This document shows positions 16,401-28,433 of a stretch of 64,000 nt of DNA, one piece after another; the stretch's first letter is position 1; each line of letters starts with the position of its first letter. The DNA lies in the NCBI GenBank assembly GCA_938040655.1, contig CALHZK010000005.1, positions 36,622-100,621 of the forward strand, in the 5' to 3' direction. The translations under genes and the position numbers were made by a program. The notes under the pieces are model-generated. The model was not told the DNA's origin and did not search any database. It saw only the letters and a list, made by a program, of their open reading frames with translations. This DNA comes from an uncultured Candidatus Saccharibacteria bacterium (GTDB lineage: Bacteria; Patescibacteriota; Saccharimonadia; Saccharimonadales; Saccharimonadaceae).

Positions 16401-17996
16401 GTGAATGCCGCATTATCTCAAAAATTAAAGACACTACCGTGCCGTCCTGGGGTATATTTTCATAAGGCAAAAAATGGCGAGGTAATTTATGTCGGGAAGG
16501 CGGCCGTGTTGCGCAACCGAGTACGTCAGTATTTTCAAGATTCGCGTGGTCGCGACAACAAGACTATGGCTCTGGTGGCAGAAATTGCCGACACTGATTG
16601 GATCGAGACTGAGAGTGAAGTTGATGCACTATTCCTCGAGAGTGAGATGATCAAGCGCTATATGCCACGCTACAATGTACTGCTACGTGATGATAAGTCG
16701 CAAACATTTGTCCGGATCGACATGAAGAGCCAGTGGCCGATCGTCGGCTTTACTCGCAACCCACGCGATGACGGGGCAGAATATATTGGACCTTTTTACA
16801 ACGGATTGGCACTAAAGAAAGCTGTGCGGTATCTGCGCAGAGTGTTTCCCTATCTGACACGGCCGCGCCGGCCAGGCCACAGCCGCCTTGATGAAGACTT
16901 AGGCTTGAGCCCAAAGGTAAGCGACGGCCCGAGCGCCTACAAGGCTAATCTCCGTACACTAATTAGCTATATAAAAGGCAACCGCAAGGCTATTGTTGCT
17001 GAGCTGGAGCGCGATATGAAAACGGCTGCTGGATTGCAACAGTTTGAGCGTGCCGCTGAGCTGCGCAATAAATTGCGAGCCATGCAGGAGCTGCAGCAGC
17101 GGGTGTGTTTTGGTGATAGAGAATTTCTGGCGATCAGTAAAGACCGAGCCTTGGCGGATTTGGCGAAGTTGCTTGGATTGGCGCAGATACCTGCTCGTAT
17201 TGAGGGGTATGATATTAGTCATATGAGCGGCCACCAGGTAGTTGCTAGCATGGTGGTTTTTACGAATGGGGTGAGTAACCGTACTGAGTACCGCAAGTTT
17301 AAAGTAGCCGAAAAAAACGACGACACCGGTAATATGCACGATGTCATTTTTCGCCGGCTGAGTGAGCGCCGCCTAAAAGGATGGGGGCAGCCAGACCTCT
17401 TGTTGATAGATGGCGGTAAAGGCCAGCTGGCTGCGGCGATCAAGGCGCGTGATCAACAGGGTGTCCACGTGCCGATCGTCAGTATTGCTAAGCGCCACGA
17501 GGAGTTGCTTGTCCACAAGACTGGCTCACACGTCGATATAAGGTTCCTCCAGCAGTCAGTAGCCGAGCGGCGGCCTGACCTAGTGGTTGATGACCATGGT
17601 GATGTCTTTGTGGTCGATCTCCACCCTTACCATCGCAATGCTGGTGCCCACTCCAAAAATTTGCGCGGTCTGTCGGTGAGTGAATCAGCACCCCCTAACT
17701 CAGCGGCAGGTGCGCTGGCGTCTGCTGATATTGTCAAGCTGTTTCAGCGGATTCGTGATGAAGCGCATCGGTTCGCGGTGAGTTACCATACCGTATTAGC
17801 GCGCCGTACTGGCACCAAAAACCAGCTGGAGCAGATTCCTGGTATTGGCCCGAAGACGCGCGCCAAACTCCTCAGGCATTTTGGCAGTGTGCGGGCTGTC
17901 TGCCAGGCTGACCGTACTGCGCTGAAGCGTGTCGTCAGTGAAGCCCAAGCCGAAGCGATTTGGCAGGCGTCTATTGAATTTCGACATGACGAATGA
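16401..17996 (+). CDS. uvrC: Excinuclease ABC subunit C
   Basis: 531 residues from GTG 16401, chosen because the -10 box ends 6 nt earlier and the GIY-YIG domain starts soon after. Domains in order: GIY-YIG nuclease (PGVYFHKAKNG, IYVGKA), UVR motif (about 195-230, QQFERAAELRNKLRAM), RNase H-like nuclease (GYDISHMSG, LLIDGGKGQL) and a C-terminal helix-hairpin-helix pair (LEQIPGIGPKTRAKLL). UvrC cuts on both sides of a lesion in the UvrAB complex. It is somewhat shorter than the usual 600 residues. Confidence 0.96.
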   Translation: MNAALSQKLKTLPCRPGVYFHKAKNGEVIYVGKAAVLRNRVRQYFQDSRGRDNKTMALVAEIADTDWIETESEVDALFLESEMIKRYMPRYNVLLRDDKSQTFVRIDMKSQWPIVGFTRNPRDDGAEYIGPFYNGLALKKAVRYLRRVFPYLTRPRRPGHSRLDEDLGLSPKVSDGPSAYKANLRTLISYIKGNRKAIVAELERDMKTAAGLQQFERAAELRNKLRAMQELQQRVCFGDREFLAISKDRALADLAKLLGLAQIPARIEGYDISHMSGHQVVASMVVFTNGVSNRTEYRKFKVAEKNDDTGNMHDVIFRRLSERRLKGWGQPDLLLIDGGKGQLAAAIKARDQQGVHVPIVSIAKRHEELLVHKTGSHVDIRFLQQSVAERRPDLVVDDHGDVFVVDLHPYHRNAGAHSKNLRGLSVSESAPPNSAAGALASADIVKLFQRIRDEAHRFAVSYHTVLARRTGTKNQLEQIPGIGPKTRAKLLRHFGSVRAVCQADRTALKRVVSEAQAEAIWQASIEFRHDE

Positions 17997-18008
17997 TTAC
18001 GCTTATGC

Positions 18009-18014
18009 TATTAT
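18009..18014 (+). promoter_or_regulatory. -10 box (TGC-TATTAT) of the pilin gene, leaderless
   Basis: TATTAT is 6 nt before ATG 18021. Confidence 0.6.
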
Positions 18015-18020
18015 AGCGAT

Positions 18021-18386
18021 ATGAAAAAAGGTTTTACATTGATCGAAATTATGGTTGTTTTGGTGGTTATTGCCATACTTGTTGGCATTACCATCGTCAG
18101 TTATGGTGCGTGGCGTCATAATGTCACCCAAAAGGCTATCACTTCAGATCTACGGTCGGCCGCCAGTGCGATGGAGCAGGCCAAAAATTTTGGTAATGTC
18201 TACCCGGCGCAGCTGCCGTCATCCTACAAGTCAAACTCGACACAAATCACCGTCTACGTGCAAAATTCGCATAAGGATTTTTGCCTTGAGGGGGCCAGCA
18301 CGTCACCAAATATCAAACTTCATATCAAAAATGGCTCATCAGAGGTGTATGAGGGTGGCTGCCCAGCTGTCACACCGACACCATGA
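18021..18386 (+). CDS. Type IV pilin-like protein (prepilin)
   Basis: 121 residues with a very short leader, MKKG, then FTLIEIMVVLVVIAILVGI, the classic class III prepilin signal cleaved after Gly and methylated at Phe, with Glu5 present. A globular C-terminal region follows, with two Cys (FCLEG and GGCP) that may form the D-loop disulfide. It would be exported and assembled into a pilus or pseudopilus. No other pilus gene lies nearby, so the assembly machinery must be elsewhere. Pili are known to drive motility in cultured Saccharibacteria. Confidence 0.9.
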   Translation: MKKGFTLIEIMVVLVVIAILVGITIVSYGAWRHNVTQKAITSDLRSAASAMEQAKNFGNVYPAQLPSSYKSNSTQITVYVQNSHKDFCLEGASTSPNIKLHIKNGSSEVYEGGCPAVTPTP

Positions 18387-18420
18387 GGAGGCGCTATTAG
18401 ACAAAATGACAGTTGATCGC

Positions 18421-18426
18421 TATAAT
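18421..18426 (+). promoter_or_regulatory. -10 box before the phage-holin-like gene
   Basis: TATAAT is 10 nt before ATG 18437 and 4 nt before an alternative GTG at 18431. Confidence 0.55.
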
Positions 18427-18436
18427 AGCGGTGATT

Positions 18437-18820
18437 ATGAGACGACAATTTGCAGCTTTTTTGGTCCGTTGGGCATTGAATTCGGTTGGTATTTGGGTGG
18501 CGGTACGCCTGTTTGGCTCTGGGCAACAGTCGCTTGATGGCGCTGCGACTGTGGGGACATTTATTTTTGCTGGATTAATCTTTTCGATCATTAATTCCGT
18601 CCTTAAGCCAATTGTGACAATTTTGTCTTTACCGGCTATTCTGCTGACGCTTGGGTTGTTTACCTTGATTGTCAATGGTCTGATGGTGTATATCTCACTC
18701 GCGTTGGTACCGGAGCTATCGATGAACTTTGGCGACTCGGTGCTTGCTGGAATTATTCTTAGTCTGGTAAACTATATAGTAAGCAGTGCGTTGAGTTTGA
18801 AGTCGGCGCCAGAAGAATAA
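18437..18820 (+). CDS. Phage holin family (PF04020-like) four-TM membrane protein
   Basis: 127 residues with four hydrophobic segments. The family pattern is visible: RWALNSVGIWVAVRL at the N terminus, then FSIINSVLKPIVTILSLPAILLTLG and a final loop before the last helix. Despite the family name these proteins are chromosomal in many bacteria and their role is unknown. The gene is 9 nt upstream of secG, so it is probably in the same transcript. Confidence 0.85.
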   Translation: MRRQFAAFLVRWALNSVGIWVAVRLFGSGQQSLDGAATVGTFIFAGLIFSIINSVLKPIVTILSLPAILLTLGLFTLIVNGLMVYISLALVPELSMNFGDSVLAGIILSLVNYIVSSALSLKSAPEE

Positions 18821-18829
18821 GGAGAATAC

Positions 18830-19066
18830 ATGCCATTAGATACTATTTTGCCGTATATCACACTGGGCTCAGCAGTACTGATGATTATCGCTATTTTGCT
18901 GCAGCAGCGTGGTGCAAGTCTTGGCGCGGGGTTTGGCTCATCTGGCGAGCTATTTACGACTCGTCGTGGGTTTGACAAAAATCTATTCGATGTAACTATA
19001 GTTTTTGCAGTGATTTTTGTGTTATCAATCCTGGCGAGTCTTGTGCTGCCTGGCGCAAAGTCATAG
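18830..19066 (+). CDS. secG: Protein translocase subunit SecG
   Basis: 78 residues, two membrane segments (about 8-25 and 53-74). The SecG signature ILLQQRGASLGAGFG lies between them. SecG assists SecYE in protein export. The ATG has AAGGAG upstream. The next gene begins 12 nt after the stop. Confidence 0.92.
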   Translation: MPLDTILPYITLGSAVLMIIAILLQQRGASLGAGFGSSGELFTTRRGFDKNLFDVTIVFAVIFVLSILASLVLPGAKS

Positions 19067-19078
19067 AGGTGTCGCTGC

Positions 19079-20878
19079 TTGAGCAACAAAAAAACCTCTT
19101 GGAAACGATTTCAGCGGCTTCGTCTTTCACGGAAGGCGCTTAATCAGCGTGTCCAGAAAATTGAGAAGGGGACAATTCGTCATGCTCACCGGTTTGTGAT
19201 GTCACGGCTTGATCGGCTATCAGGGGTGCGGCGGCATGTGTTGAGTTGGCTGGTGCTGGTGATGCTGCTAGTCAGTCTGAGTGCGACGCAGTGGATCGTC
19301 TTTCGCGATAATTATAGCTTTCGGGCTCCGGCGGCTGGGGGGACGTATTCAGAAGGAGTACTCGGCCCACTTGCGACACTGAACCCTCTGTATGCTCGCT
19401 CTAATGCGGAAAAATCAGCAGCTCGACTGCTATTTGCCAGCTTATACAATTACGACACTACCGGTCATCTCAAAGGCGACATGGTTGACCGGCTGACTAT
19501 TAGTCAAGATGAAATGAACTATACCGTGACGCTCAAACGGGGGTTGAAGTGGTCTGACGGTGTGCCAATCACCGCCAAAGATGTCGTCTTCACTGTGTCG
19601 CTTTTGCAAAATCCAAACACCAATAGCGAAATTACCGGCTGGCAGCTCGCAAAAGCAACCGCTCTTGACGACCAGACAGTCAGGTTTACACTGGCCGCAC
19701 CATATGCGCCGTTTATGCATGCGCTGACCTTTCCGGTATTGCCGCAGCATAGTCTGGCTGATGTTCACCCTTCGGAGTTGCGGCAGCATAAGTACAGTCA
19801 GTCGCCGGTCACCTCTGGTCCATTTGCCCTACGTTTAGTGCAAAACGCAGCAGCCGACGGCACGAAGAAGATTGTCCATTTGGTCGCAAACACCTACTAT
19901 CACGCCGGTACGCCTAAATTAGAGCGATTTCAGCTGTATGTGTATCCATCGCGTGATGATATTGTCAGAGGATTGCGAGTCAGTGAGATTATTGCGACAC
20001 CCGAGCTGATGTACGATGCCCAAAAAGACCAGGCGATTCAGCAAAACTACACCAGTCAGTCATACGGTGTCAATAATGGGGTGTACGCGATTTTCAATAC
20101 CGCTGCCTCTGGGCCGCTCCAATCGCAAAAAGTTCGCCATGCTCTTTTTGGTAGCGTTAATATTCAAGCACTGCGCCGTAAGTTATCGCGTGCCAGCGAG
20201 GTGCTTGATGGGCCAATCCTACCGCATCAGGTTGAGGGTAGTCTGCCGCGATACGACAAACCTGATGTCGCCAAAGCAAAACGGCTGCTCGATGAAGACG
20301 GTTGGACACTTCAAAACAACCAGCGTCGCAAGGGAAATGACGCACTGAAATTATCGCTTGTGGCGCTCAAGGGTCACACGTATGAGGAAGCGGCGCAGTA
20401 TTTGGCTGCAGTGTGGCGCCAAGCGTTAAACGTCGAGGTTGATATCCGGGTGGTTGATCCAGCCGACACCTCGCAGGATATCCTACAGACAGTGTTGCAG
20501 CCGCGCCAGTTTGACGTATTGGTCTATGAATTCGTGCTCGGGGGCGACCCAGATGTCTATGCCTACTGGCACTCATCGGAGGCAAATCCGCGTGGTCTTA
20601 ATTTTGCCAATTACAATAGTGCGATTGCTGATGAAGCGCTGGCTGGTGGGCGGGCCAAACTGTCTAGCAAGCAGCGCCTCGATAAGTATCGGGCTTTTGT
20701 CAAATACTGGTATGCTGACGCACCGGCTATACCGCTCTATCAGGCAAAAATTGACTATATTCATCTGCCATCAGCCCAGACAATTGCACCATCTGCTCGG
20801 CTAGTATCGCCGACTGATCGCTATGCGAATGTCTTGCACTGGACGATTCGCAGTGCGCCCGTTTACAAAACACCATAG
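19079..20878 (+). CDS. ABC transporter substrate-binding protein, family 5 (peptide/nickel type), membrane-anchored
   Basis: 599 residues from a TTG start with AGAGGT upstream. A long basic N terminus precedes one membrane segment (about 57-77). The SBP5 fold follows: GGTYSEGVLGPLATLNPLY, then LKWSDGVPITAKDVVFT (the family signature) and later LARKxL-like and AKRLLDEDGW segments. It would bind oligopeptides on the outer face. No permease or ATPase is adjacent, so it is either an orphan or works with a distant transporter. Confidence 0.9.
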   Translation: MSNKKTSWKRFQRLRLSRKALNQRVQKIEKGTIRHAHRFVMSRLDRLSGVRRHVLSWLVLVMLLVSLSATQWIVFRDNYSFRAPAAGGTYSEGVLGPLATLNPLYARSNAEKSAARLLFASLYNYDTTGHLKGDMVDRLTISQDEMNYTVTLKRGLKWSDGVPITAKDVVFTVSLLQNPNTNSEITGWQLAKATALDDQTVRFTLAAPYAPFMHALTFPVLPQHSLADVHPSELRQHKYSQSPVTSGPFALRLVQNAAADGTKKIVHLVANTYYHAGTPKLERFQLYVYPSRDDIVRGLRVSEIIATPELMYDAQKDQAIQQNYTSQSYGVNNGVYAIFNTAASGPLQSQKVRHALFGSVNIQALRRKLSRASEVLDGPILPHQVEGSLPRYDKPDVAKAKRLLDEDGWTLQNNQRRKGNDALKLSLVALKGHTYEEAAQYLAAVWRQALNVEVDIRVVDPADTSQDILQTVLQPRQFDVLVYEFVLGGDPDVYAYWHSSEANPRGLNFANYNSAIADEALAGGRAKLSSKQRLDKYRAFVKYWYADAPAIPLYQAKIDYIHLPSAQTIAPSARLVSPTDRYANVLHWTIRSAPVYKTP

Positions 20879-20884
20879 CATCGG

Positions 20885-20890
20885 TATAAT
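20885..20890 (+). promoter_or_regulatory. -10 box of the tRNA cluster
   Basis: TATAAT about 60 nt before the first tRNA. Confidence 0.5.
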
Positions 20891-20951
20891 AGCAGGCAGT
20901 GGTGCGCCACAGGTTTTGGTAAGCATTCGCTTACTGGAGCCATTGTGATAT

Positions 20952-21039
20952 GCGGGCGTGGCGGAATTGGTAGACGCGCTAGCTTGAGGGGCTAGTGAGC
21001 ATTGTGCTCGTGGAAGTTCAAGTCTTCTCGCTCGCACCA
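20952..21039 (+). tRNA. tRNA-Leu (anticodon GAG)
   Basis: Acceptor arms GCGGGCG and CGCTCGC pair with one wobble; anticodon stem CTAGC/GCTAG with loop TTGAGGG; long class II variable arm; TTCAAGT T-loop; CCA encoded. Confidence 0.93.
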
Positions 21040-21054
21040 GGATATGATACACAA

Positions 21055-21128
21055 GGCGCGTTGGCGGAGCGGTGACGCAGAGGTCTGCAAAACCTTTTAG
21101 ACGAGTTCGACTCTCGTACGTGCCTCCA
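21055..21128 (+). tRNA. tRNA-Cys (anticodon GCA)
   Basis: Acceptor GGCGCGT pairs with ACGTGCC; discriminator T as expected for Cys; anticodon loop CTGCAAA; T-loop TTCGACT; CCA encoded. Confidence 0.93.
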
Positions 21129-21139
21129 CGAAATCATAA

Positions 21140-21225
21140 GCGCGAGTGGCGGAATAGGTAGACGCGAGGGACTTAAAATCCCTTGGCCAAAAGCCGTGCG
21201 GGTTCGATTCCCGCCTTGCGCACCA
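21140..21225 (+). tRNA. tRNA-Leu (anticodon TAA)
   Basis: Acceptor GCGCGAG pairs with CTTGCGC; anticodon stem AGGGA/TCCCT with loop CTTAAAA; long variable arm; T-loop TTCGATT; CCA encoded. Confidence 0.93.
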
Positions 21226-21282
21226 CCACTGCTGAAATAGCGAAGTGGAGGGGCGAGATCGACAGATTACGCCTAGTTGTGC

Positions 21283-21288
21283 TATACT
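21283..21288 (+). promoter_or_regulatory. Extended -10 promoter of lemA
   Basis: TGC-TATACT about 34 nt before ATG 21323; the leader holds an AAAGGAG ribosome binding site. Confidence 0.6.
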
Positions 21289-21322
21289 AAAATTGTTATT
21301 AACAAAAGGAGATTCTTACACA

Positions 21323-21892
21323 ATGGACCCATCAAAAATCATATTGATTACCGTTGTCGCTGTCGTTGTTTTGGTTATTTTGCTGTTGATCGGCATATAC
21401 AATGGCTTGGTGAAACTGCGCAACCGTGTCGATGAAGCATGGAGCGATATTACTGTGCAGCTCAAGCGCCGGACTGATTTGATTCCAAACTTGGTCAACT
21501 CAGTGAAGGGCTATGCGACTCACGAAAAAGAAGTGTTCGAGAAGGTCACCCAGGCTCGCTCGGCAATCATGGGCGCCCAGAATGTTGCCGATACTGCAAA
21601 GGCTGAGAATATGATGGCAGGTGCGCTGAAGAGTCTGTTTGCGGTCGCTGAGTCATATCCAGATTTGCAGGCAAACCAGAACTTCTTGCACTTGCAGGAA
21701 GAATTGGTCGACACCGAGGATCGAATTCAGGCAGCTCGCCGCTTCTACAATGGCGGTGTCCGCGATCTTAACACAAAGATTCAGACGTTCCCGTCGAATA
21801 TGATCGCTGGTATGTTCGGCTTCAAGAGTCGCGAGTTCTTTGAGGTCGAAGACCGCGCTAGTGTCGACAACCCAGTAGAGGTGAAGTTCTAG
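21323..21892 (+). CDS. lemA: LemA family protein
   Basis: 189 residues from ATG 21323 (AAAGGAG upstream). One N-terminal membrane helix (about 8-30) precedes a long helical domain with the LemA signature NRVDEAWSDITVQLKRR and DLIPNLVNSVKGYA. The C terminus has FYNGGVRDLNTKIQTFPSN. LemA is a membrane protein of unclear role often next to htpX, as here, so the pair probably acts in membrane protein quality control. A strong terminator separates the two. Confidence 0.94.
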   Translation: MDPSKIILITVVAVVVLVILLLIGIYNGLVKLRNRVDEAWSDITVQLKRRTDLIPNLVNSVKGYATHEKEVFEKVTQARSAIMGAQNVADTAKAENMMAGALKSLFAVAESYPDLQANQNFLHLQEELVDTEDRIQAARRFYNGGVRDLNTKIQTFPSNMIAGMFGFKSREFFEVEDRASVDNPVEVKF

Positions 21893-21913
21893 AAGAATTT
21901 TCTCCCACCAAGG

Positions 21914-21945
21914 AACCGCCTGCAGCCAAGCCAGGCGGTTTTTAT
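21914..21945 (+). terminator. Intrinsic terminator of lemA
   Basis: AACCGCCTG (21914-21922) pairs with CAGGCGGTT (21932-21940), followed by a T-rich run. Confidence 0.85.
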
Positions 21946-22010
21946 TTGGTACGCTTGTGACTGGCGTGGGAGTGAGGGCCAGCTTCTCGAGCAAGAGCGG
22001 TCGTCCGTGA

Positions 22011-22016
22011 TATAAT
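22011..22016 (+). promoter_or_regulatory. -10 box of htpX, leaderless
   Basis: TATAAT ends 6 nt before ATG 22023. Confidence 0.65.
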
Positions 22017-22022
22017 GAATAC

Positions 22023-22901
22023 ATGTATAGTGCAGTCTCTCACAATAAGCGAAACACCCTGCTGATTATGACCGTTTTTGTCATTATTATTGGTCTGATT
22101 GGTTTGTTTATTAGTATGTATATGGGTAATTACTCAATCGCCGCAATCATGTGTGGTTGTGCGCTGATTTATGCGGTAGTGCAATATTTTATTGCCAGTA
22201 AGTTAGCCATGGCGATGGTTGGTGCGCAGCAGATTGAGAAGCGTGATATTCCGGAGCTGTGGCGTGTGGTGGAGAATCTCGCAATCGCCTCGGGTATGCC
22301 GATGCCAAAGGTATATATTATCGATGATCCGGCGCCAAATGCTTTTGCGACTGGCCGAGACCCAGACCATGCGATTGTTGGGGTGACGACTGGTCTACTC
22401 GATATCATGACGAAGCGAGAACTCGAGGCGGTGATGGCGCACGAGATGAGCCATGTCCGTAATTATGACATACGAGTGAGTATGATCGCCTTTGGCTTGG
22501 TCAGTGCTATTGGTGTGCTGGCGGATATCGCTCTACGAATCATGTGGTACGGTGGGGATCGCGACAGAGAAGATAATAACCCGCTCATCTACCTTTTTGG
22601 CATAGTTATTGTTATTTTTACACCTATCTTAGCAACGATGACTCAGCTGGCAGTCAGCCGTCAGCGAGAGTATTTGGCCGATGCTTCAGGTGCATTGCTG
22701 ACTCGTGACTCTGAAGGTTTGGCAATGGCGCTAGAGAAGATCAAGCAATATGGCCGGCCGATGCAGCGGCAAAGTACTTCTACGACTAATCTGTTCATCA
22801 ACGACCCGCTGAAACCTGGTTTTTTGGCACGGCTGTTTAGCACCCACCCACCGCTTGAAGATCGCATCGTTCGGTTGCGAGCAAATGCACAAAAAATGTA
22901 A
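22023..22901 (+). CDS. htpX: HtpX-like M48 membrane metalloprotease
   Basis: 292 residues. Two hydrophobic segments near the N terminus (about 13-33 and 37-58) precede the catalytic motif HEMSHVRNYD, an HExxH zinc site, near residue 140. Two more membrane segments follow (about 155-175 and 190-212), then QREYLADASGALLT with the third zinc ligand Glu. HtpX degrades damaged membrane proteins. The gene lies next to lemA. Confidence 0.95.
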   Translation: MYSAVSHNKRNTLLIMTVFVIIIGLIGLFISMYMGNYSIAAIMCGCALIYAVVQYFIASKLAMAMVGAQQIEKRDIPELWRVVENLAIASGMPMPKVYIIDDPAPNAFATGRDPDHAIVGVTTGLLDIMTKRELEAVMAHEMSHVRNYDIRVSMIAFGLVSAIGVLADIALRIMWYGGDRDREDNNPLIYLFGIVIVIFTPILATMTQLAVSRQREYLADASGALLTRDSEGLAMALEKIKQYGRPMQRQSTSTTNLFINDPLKPGFLARLFSTHPPLEDRIVRLRANAQKM

Positions 22902-22918
22902 GGAACTAATCAACAAGG

Positions 22919-26045
<3,127 letters not shown>

Positions 26046-26089
26046 CATGAGCATATGCTCCTCGCCACCTGAGTTTTAGAGGGGATTAA

Positions 26090-26878
26090 TTATTGACAGA
26101 GGTGCATCACCACGTAATAGAACCCATTGCTCCCTCGAACGATACCTACACCAGCCTTGTGCATATCAGCTGAAGTCAAAAGTGTGTGGTGGGTGGCTGA
26201 GGTTCGCCAGTTTTCGATTGATGACTGGTTCGAGGATCCTGCGGGCAGCATCTGCATAATCTCAGCGTGGCGTGATGAAGCGCAGGCCGGGGTGTGTTGA
26301 GTCAGTCGCTCCAGGCCGCCTTCATGGGTCAAACTGTGGCGAGCTGCGACATATTTTGCCTGTTCTTCGGCGCTGTGGGATAACGTGTCGACATGCGCAA
26401 GTGCCGATACATTGAGTGCTCCTCGCTCAGCGTTCGCCACTGCCAACACTCCCGCATGAGAGATAGCTGGGGTAGGGGCCGGTGCTGGTGCTGGCTGAGC
26501 TGGCTGTGGTGGCGCAGGGGCGGGCTTTGACGGTGCCGGTGCTGGTTGTGGGGGAGCTGCCTGTTGCGGTGTTGGGCGTGCAGGTGGCGTTGTCAATGAT
26601 GGGTCAGGGGCTTTCTTGGCCGACGCGTCGTCTGCCTGAGTATTCTTCTGGTTCGCAGTATTGGCTGAACTGTCTTTGGTTGGCACGACCACTGTCTCAG
26701 CAGGTGTTTGATAGGCCTGTGTATTAGTAGTATGAGTATGAGTCCGCAACCAGACAATGATGCTGATAACGACTACAGCTGTCAGGATAATCCCGCCGCC
26801 GATGAGAAGCTTCTTTGACGCTTTTATACTCACTATAGTACTTATCATACTATAAATAGCCGATGCACTCAACCTCAC
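26090..26878 (-). CDS. CAP (SCP/PR1)-domain protein, membrane-anchored
   Basis: 262 residues if the first ATG is used; the region around 26830-26878 also offers ATG 26848 and a GTG, with -10-like TATAGT and TATGAT boxes, so the start is uncertain. A single membrane helix (about 24-45) is followed by a Thr/Ser region, a long Pro/Ala/Gln linker (about 100-140) and a CAP domain (VLAVANAERG, SHSAEEQAKYVAARHSLTHEG). It is expected outside the membrane. CAP proteins in bacteria are surface proteins of mostly unknown function. Confidence 0.85.
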   Translation of the reverse strand: MRLSASAIYSMISTIVSIKASKKLLIGGGIILTAVVVISIIVWLRTHTHTTNTQAYQTPAETVVVPTKDSSANTANQKNTQADDASAKKAPDPSLTTPPARPTPQQAAPPQPAPAPSKPAPAPPQPAQPAPAPAPTPAISHAGVLAVANAERGALNVSALAHVDTLSHSAEEQAKYVAARHSLTHEGGLERLTQHTPACASSRHAEIMQMLPAGSSNQSSIENWRTSATHHTLLTSADMHKAGVGIVRGSNGFYYVVMHLCQ

Positions 26879-27065
26879 CCTCTCGCGGCGGCGCCTACCG
26901 CCCGTTGTCTTTCTCGTAGAAATAGTCTACAATAAGCTATGAGCTGGTACGCATAGGGGCATCCTATGCTGCCATTACAAACACAAACATGACAGAACAT
27001 TGCCCCGGGTGGGCGCGTAACAGCTCTTTTGTGGCCGATGAGTGGTACGAGTCGTCGTACCATGG

Positions 27066-27071
27066 TATGAT
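27066..27071 (+). promoter_or_regulatory. -10 box of the Mur-ligase-like gene
   Basis: TATGAT lies 9 nt before ATG 27081; no ribosome binding site. Confidence 0.5.
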
Positions 27072-27080
27072 AGACAGTAT

Positions 27081-28379
27081 ATGTTGCGAAAATCGTTTGA
27101 GAAAAAACTGATCCGTTACACGCGTCAATTTTTTGCGACGCACCCTGACGTCAAGCTGATCGCAGTGACCGGTAGTGCCGGCAAAATGAGCACCAAAATA
27201 GCCATAGCGACCGTCTTATCAGAGCAGTTTGCGGTGGCGATGCGTGAGGATGAGCCAACCTCGCACTGGCAAGTGTTGCTGCAGATTATGGGGGTGCACT
27301 ACCCGGATATTCCAGAAAAAAAATGGAATTGGCTGATGCGCCGTCGTATGCTCAGGGCCGTGAAGCGCCGTGCCCATGCTACCCAAGCTGATGCTCAGGT
27401 GATTGTGCAGGAATTTAGCTCGATGGAAGTTGGTTTTTTGGCGTGGTTTGCTGATGTGGTCCTGCCTGATATCGCGGTCATCACGTCGGTCACTAGTGGT
27501 CGGATGCAGGTTGCTTATCCAGTTGAGCAAGTCGCTCAAGAGGTGCTGACCCTGGCTAATAATGCCAGATTTGCCATGATCAATCGTGATGATATTGATG
27601 GTCGGTTTGCGGCATTCTTGACAAATCCGCAGATGACGACGTACGGCACGAATAATATTGCTGAGTATTATTTTGATGAGCAATCTTTTTCGCTAGAAGA
27701 CGGCCACAAGGGGTTGATGATAAGCCCTGAGTATCCTGAAGGTTTTGCTGTGACAGCTCGGCTTTTAGGTGTGCACAATGTTCGGCCGGCAGTGGCAGCT
27801 ATGGCGGTGGCAGTGAAATTACAGACACAGCCAGAGGTGATCGCTCGAGGAATTGCTCGTCTGGCGTCGCTCCCTGGGCGTATGCGGATACTTCGAGGGG
27901 CTGTTGGCACGACCCTGATCGATGACACCTATAGTTCATCACCGTTGACTGCACAGGCAGCGCTGCAGACGCTCTATAGCTTGGAGGCGCCGCAGCGTAT
28001 CGCGGTTTTTGGGACGATGAACGGGCTACATCAAGAGGCCGGGCAGGCACATGCTGAGCTGGGGTCGCAGTGTTCGCCGACTGAGCTTGATTGGGTCGTG
28101 ACTGTCGGTAATATGGCAAATCAATTTTTGGCACCAGCTGCTCGCCAGCAAGGCTGCCAGGTAAAAGCGTGCCACGACGCATTGGAAGCTGGTGCGTTTG
28201 TGCGCGATAAGTTGCGGCCAGGATGTATCGTATTATTCAAGGGGTCAAGCGGTGGTGTGTGGCTAGAAGAGGCAATCAAGATTAATCTACACAGCATCCG
28301 CGACGAGCGACTGCTCGTTCGCCAGTCAAAGCAATGGCTCGCGAAAAAAGACCAGTTTTTCTCGCGCTTTGGCGATTAA
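27081..28379 (+). CDS. Mur ligase family protein (central and C-terminal domains) with atypical P-loop
   Basis: 432 residues from ATG 27081. It lacks the N-terminal UDP-binding domain of MurC-F. The ATP-binding loop reads VTGSAGKMSTK, so the Thr/Ser after Lys is Met. Later features fit the fold: VIVQEFSSMEVGFL, VITSVTSGRMQ, VLTLANNARFAMINRDD, and a C-terminal domain with GRMRILRG and LIDDTYSSSP. By family it would join an amino acid or peptide to a cell-wall precursor or another carboxylate, but the altered loop leaves activity in doubt. Confidence 0.82.
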   Translation: MLRKSFEKKLIRYTRQFFATHPDVKLIAVTGSAGKMSTKIAIATVLSEQFAVAMREDEPTSHWQVLLQIMGVHYPDIPEKKWNWLMRRRMLRAVKRRAHATQADAQVIVQEFSSMEVGFLAWFADVVLPDIAVITSVTSGRMQVAYPVEQVAQEVLTLANNARFAMINRDDIDGRFAAFLTNPQMTTYGTNNIAEYYFDEQSFSLEDGHKGLMISPEYPEGFAVTARLLGVHNVRPAVAAMAVAVKLQTQPEVIARGIARLASLPGRMRILRGAVGTTLIDDTYSSSPLTAQAALQTLYSLEAPQRIAVFGTMNGLHQEAGQAHAELGSQCSPTELDWVVTVGNMANQFLAPAARQQGCQVKACHDALEAGAFVRDKLRPGCIVLFKGSSGGVWLEEAIKINLHSIRDERLLVRQSKQWLAKKDQFFSRFGD

Positions 28380-28433
28380 ATGTTATACTAAAAGGGAAAT
28401 CTAACACGGGTGGAAAGAGAGAAGGTTTTGGAT

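Noticed and set aside
18413..18436. TTG start eight codons upstream for the holin-like gene
   Set aside because: It would place the start codon before the -10 box TATAAT (18421-18426); ATG 18437 is preferred.
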